A stretch of DNA of 64,000 nt from Fredinandcohnia quinoae (GTDB lineage: Bacteria; Bacillota; Bacilli; Bacillales; Bacillaceae_L), in assembly GCF_022427965.1 (NCBI RefSeq), contig NZ_JAKTTI010000023.1, forward strand, positions 1 through 64,000, read 5' to 3'. Made by a program: the position numbers and the translations under genes. The notes beneath the pieces are model-generated. The model ran no database searches and had not been told where the DNA came from. It saw only the letters and a list, made by a program, of their open reading frames with translations. Of the stretch, positions 61,453 through 64,000 are shown piece after piece (positions within the stretch are counted from its first letter, which is position 1; each line of letters opens with the position of its first letter).

Positions 61453-62298
61453 ATGGTCCGCCTATATACAAATGATTTAAACATTAGTTATGGAGAGCGG
61501 TTAATCGTCAAAGATTTAAGTGTTGATATCCCTGATAAAAAAATCACAACCATTATCGGCTCAAATGGTTGCGGGAAGTCTACCCTTCTAAAAGCGATTA
61601 CACGAATTATTTCTCATCAATCTGGTGCAGTCGTACTTGATGGAGCAAATATTTCAAAGGAGAATACGAAGATCCTTGCTAAAAAAATGGCGATTCTTCC
61701 ACAAACACCAGAAAGTGCAAGTGGTTTAACAGTTGGTGAACTTGTATCGTACGGACGTTTTCCATATCAAAAGGGATTCGGACGATTAACAAAAAAAGAT
61801 TATGAAGTCATCGACTGGTCTTTAGAAGTTACAGGAATTAGTGATTTTAAGTTTCGTCCTGTTGATTCACTTTCTGGAGGACAACGTCAGCGTGTCTGGA
61901 TTGCAATGGCCCTTGCACAAGAAACAGACATTATTTTTCTTGATGAACCGACTACTTATTTAGATATGGCCCATCAATTAGAAGTCTTGGAGCTATTACA
62001 AAAATTAAATCTTGAACAAGATCGAACAATTGTCATGGTTCTTCATGACTTAAATCAAGCTGCACGATTCGCAGACTATATTATCGCTTTAAAAGACGGA
62101 GAAATTGTAAAGGCAGGAAATTGTGAGGAAGTCATTAAACATGATGTACTTAGAAAAGTATTCAATATTGATGCCGAAATCGGTAGAGACCCGAGAACAA
62201 ATAAACCAATGTGTGTAACTTATAATCTAGTAAAAGGAGACTTTTTACATGAAGAAGATAATTATCCCCTTTATTCTGCTGCTGGCGCTAGTAATTAG
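61453..62298 (+). CDS. Siderophore ABC transporter ATP-binding protein (FecE/FhuC/YusV type)
   Basis: 281 residues. Walker A GSNGCGKST near 36-44, signature LSGGQRQR, Walker B IIFLDEPTTYLDMAHQ, typical of iron-siderophore ATPases. AAGGAGG before ATG 61453 sets the start; TTG 61450 is adjacent. Its last 50 bases overlap the lipoprotein gene in another frame, an unusually long overlap, but the C-terminal extension is in the range of YusV. The operon continues with a binding protein and a permease. Confidence 0.92.
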   Translation: MVRLYTNDLNISYGERLIVKDLSVDIPDKKITTIIGSNGCGKSTLLKAITRIISHQSGAVVLDGANISKENTKILAKKMAILPQTPESASGLTVGELVSYGRFPYQKGFGRLTKKDYEVIDWSLEVTGISDFKFRPVDSLSGGQRQRVWIAMALAQETDIIFLDEPTTYLDMAHQLEVLELLQKLNLEQDRTIVMVLHDLNQAARFADYIIALKDGEIVKAGNCEEVIKHDVLRKVFNIDAEIGRDPRTNKPMCVTYNLVKGDFLHEEDNYPLYSAAGASN

Positions 62299-63175
62299 TG
62301 GCTGTAGCAATAACGAGGCAACAGGAAAAGAAAAAGAGAAGCCATCAGAAGAAAAAAAGGCTGAGACAATTACATATGAATCCGAAACCGGCCCAATTGA
62401 AGTTCCGGCAAATCCGAAACGAGTTATATTATTATCTGGATTTACTGGGAATGTTTTAGACCTTGGAGTGAATGTCGTTGGTGTTGATGTTTGGTCAAAA
62501 ACCAATCCAACATTTGCAGAAGAATTAAAAGATGTAGAAGAAGTATCTGACGAAAGCTTAGAAAAGATTATTGAATTAGAACCAGACCTAATCATAGGGT
62601 TATCCAACATTAAAAACATTGAAAAACTAAGTGAAATTGCCCCTACTGTAACATATACTTGGGGCAAAGTTGATTATTTAACTCAACATATAGAGATTGG
62701 AAAACTAGTAAATAAAGAAAAAGAAGCAAAAGAATGGGTAGAAAACTTTAAAGCACTTGCTAGTGAGGTTGGAGAAGAAATCCGCGCAAAAATTGGTGAA
62801 GATGCAACAGTATCTGTCATTGAAAGCTATGATAAGCAGCTATATGTATTCGGAGATAACTGGGCACGTGGAACTGAATTATTATATCAAGAAATGGGCT
62901 TAAAAATGCCTGAAAAGGTAAAGGAAATGGCTTTAAAGGATGGTTATTATGCAATTTCAGCCGAAGTCCTTCCAGAGTTTGCTGGTGATTATGTTGTGTT
63001 CAGTAAATACTCAGATGCTGATAACTCATTCCAAGAAACTGAAACATATAAAAACATTCCTGCTGTAAAAAACAATCATGTTTTTGAAATGAACGGGAAT
63101 GGAGCATCCTTCAGTGACCCAGTCACATTAGAAAAACAACTTGCATTTTTTAAAGAAGCATTTTTAGGAAATTAA
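62249..63175 (+). CDS. Siderophore-binding lipoprotein
   Basis: 308 residues. The lipobox LVISGC lies at about residues 14-19. A family 8 iron-siderophore binding domain follows: NPKRVILLSGFTGNVLDLGVNVVGVD, LEKIIELEPDLIIGLSN and the end NGNGASFSDPVTLEKQLAFFKEAF. AAAAGGAG before ATG 62249. A stem-loop follows the gene (63183-63212) before the permease gene. The siderophore type cannot be read from sequence. Confidence 0.93.
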   Translation: MKKIIIPFILLLALVISGCSNNEATGKEKEKPSEEKKAETITYESETGPIEVPANPKRVILLSGFTGNVLDLGVNVVGVDVWSKTNPTFAEELKDVEEVSDESLEKIIELEPDLIIGLSNIKNIEKLSEIAPTVTYTWGKVDYLTQHIEIGKLVNKEKEAKEWVENFKALASEVGEEIRAKIGEDATVSVIESYDKQLYVFGDNWARGTELLYQEMGLKMPEKVKEMALKDGYYAISAEVLPEFAGDYVVFSKYSDADNSFQETETYKNIPAVKNNHVFEMNGNGASFSDPVTLEKQLAFFKEAFLGN

Positions 63176-63182
63176 AACTAAT

Positions 63183-63212
63183 AAGAGGGATTCTTTATTA
63201 AGAATTCCTCTT
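63183..63212 (+). other. Intercistronic stem-loop in the siderophore operon
   Basis: AAGAGGGATTCTT (63183-63195) and AAGAATTCCTCTT (63200-63212) form a 13-bp stem with one mismatch and a four-base loop. No run of T residues follows. It could be a partial terminator or an mRNA stabiliser that favours the binding protein over the permease. Confidence 0.55.
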
Positions 63213-63244
63213 CCCTATTCTAGGAAGGGACAGATACATGACTT

Positions 63245-64000
63245 ATGACAAAAGAAAAACAACCAACATTTCCATTTATATATAAGTTGATAGTTGGATT
63301 ACTTGTCTTTATCGGGATGTTTTTTGCAGCCTGCATTTTTGGTGCTGCAGACATCACAATCAAAGATGTGTGGCTTGCACTAACGTCAACTACTTCAGGA
63401 GAGAAAATTAATATCATCCGTGAAATTAGATTGCCACGGGAAATTGCAGCGATATTTGTTGGAGCAGCACTAGCTGTTTCGGGTGCCATCATGCAAGGAA
63501 TGACGAGAAACCCCCTTGCTGACCCGGGCTTACTTGGGCTTACTTCTGGGGCAAATGCAGCATTAGCCATTACCATCGCATTTATCCCTTCAACAAATTA
63601 TTTTTGGATTATGATTTCTTGCTTTATCGGAGCAGCCATTGGCGCAATCTTAGTGTTTGGTATATCAGCAATAAAAAAAGGTGGATTTTCTCCTTTTCGA
63701 ATAGTCTTAGCTGGTGCGGCGGTCTCCGCATTTTTATATGCAATTGGAGATGGAGTAGGAATCTTTTTTAAAATCTCAAAGAACACATCCATGTGGACAG
63801 CTGGTGGATTAATTGGCACTTCATGGAACCAGCTTCAAATGATTGTACCCGTTATTACAATCGGCATACTTATCTCACTTTTTCTCTCAAGACAACTTAC
63901 CATTCTAAGTTTAAATGAAGAAGTGGCTGTGGGATTAGGTCAAAGAACAACTCAAATCAAAGCCATTTTGTTTATTGTCATTATTTTACTTGCTGGTGCA
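63245..64000 (+). CDS. FecCD-type siderophore ABC permease, partial
   Basis: The first 252 residues, running in frame off the window end. FecCD family motifs are IREIRLPREIAAIFVGAALAVSGAIMQGMTRNPLADPGLLGLTSGANAALAI and a GGLIGTSWNQL segment. The first start in frame is ATG 63245, but AGGAAGG lies better for an ATG at 63238 in another frame that stops after 15 codons; translation of the two may be coupled. It should form the membrane channel with the preceding ATPase and binding protein. Confidence 0.88.
   Translation, partial: MTKEKQPTFPFIYKLIVGLLVFIGMFFAACIFGAADITIKDVWLALTSTTSGEKINIIREIRLPREIAAIFVGAALAVSGAIMQGMTRNPLADPGLLGLTSGANAALAITIAFIPSTNYFWIMISCFIGAAIGAILVFGISAIKKGGFSPFRIVLAGAAVSAFLYAIGDGVGIFFKISKNTSMWTAGGLIGTSWNQLQMIVPVITIGILISLFLSRQLTILSLNEEVAVGLGQRTTQIKAILFIVIILLAGA

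Overview
The window is from a low-GC Gram-positive bacterium of the Bacillaceae. Strong GGAGG-type ribosome binding sites, frequent TTG/GTG starts, sigma-A promoters, Gram-positive lipoproteins, a bceRSAB locus, a YabR orthologue, a YwmB-family protein and CcpA/Fur/sigma-54 style sites all point that way. The genus cannot be fixed from the sequence alone. No rRNA, tRNA or CRISPR was seen.

Layout. 1-3300: a DnaA-box cluster, a polar amino-acid ABC importer and a LysE exporter. 3400-6340: an OppB/OppC-like permease pair with no ATPase or binding protein beside it, a lipoprotein and a small basic protein. 6456-23297: a GNAT protein, then a large sugar catabolism locus. It holds eight minus-strand enzyme genes (two Gfo/Idh/MocA dehydrogenases, a Rossmann-less relative, a TIM-barrel isomerase, an FAD oxidoreductase, a zinc-free MDR dehydrogenase, a DHDPS-like aldolase and an SDR without the catalytic lysine), a divergent regulator, a sugar ABC importer, a DUF624 protein and a DUF4838/GH67N-like hydrolase. 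A shared operator (core GACAAGTCTMTAAAGTGTCT) lies before the enzyme operon, before the regulator and between the importer and DUF624. The regulator combines a PrpR_N-like sensor, a degenerate GGDEF-like domain (GGEEY) and a winged helix.

23500-25500: ASCH, DUF454, DUF2269 and DinB proteins. 25587-35870: a beta-glucoside/cellobiose PTS operon with GH4, GH1 and MupG-type enzymes, read from an excellent sigma-54 promoter. Its LevR-type activator gene is split by an IS3-family element (32362-33769, 4-bp target duplication). Removing the element and one duplication restores the frame exactly. 36055-39285: an ABC-2 exporter with a divergent TetR regulator. 39361-41186: a second orphan permease pair, paralogous to the first.

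41336-49082: a compact redox-signalling module with two V4R-domain proteins, a Cache chemoreceptor, two PAS-GGDEF-EAL proteins and an FNR-type regulator with four candidate cluster cysteines and an ExxSR recognition helix. Three TTGAT-N4-ATCAA boxes lie in its intergenic regions. Two of them sit at exactly -41.5 from good -10 boxes.

49126-59208: an MhqO-like ring-cleavage dioxygenase, a hypothetical protein, YwmB, YabR, an MFS exporter, BceRSAB and an LprI-like lipoprotein. 59361-59550 is an array with an exact 20-bp period. 59581-64000: a cupin, a ferredoxin-NADP reductase and, divergently, a Fur-boxed siderophore ABC importer whose permease runs off the end of the window.
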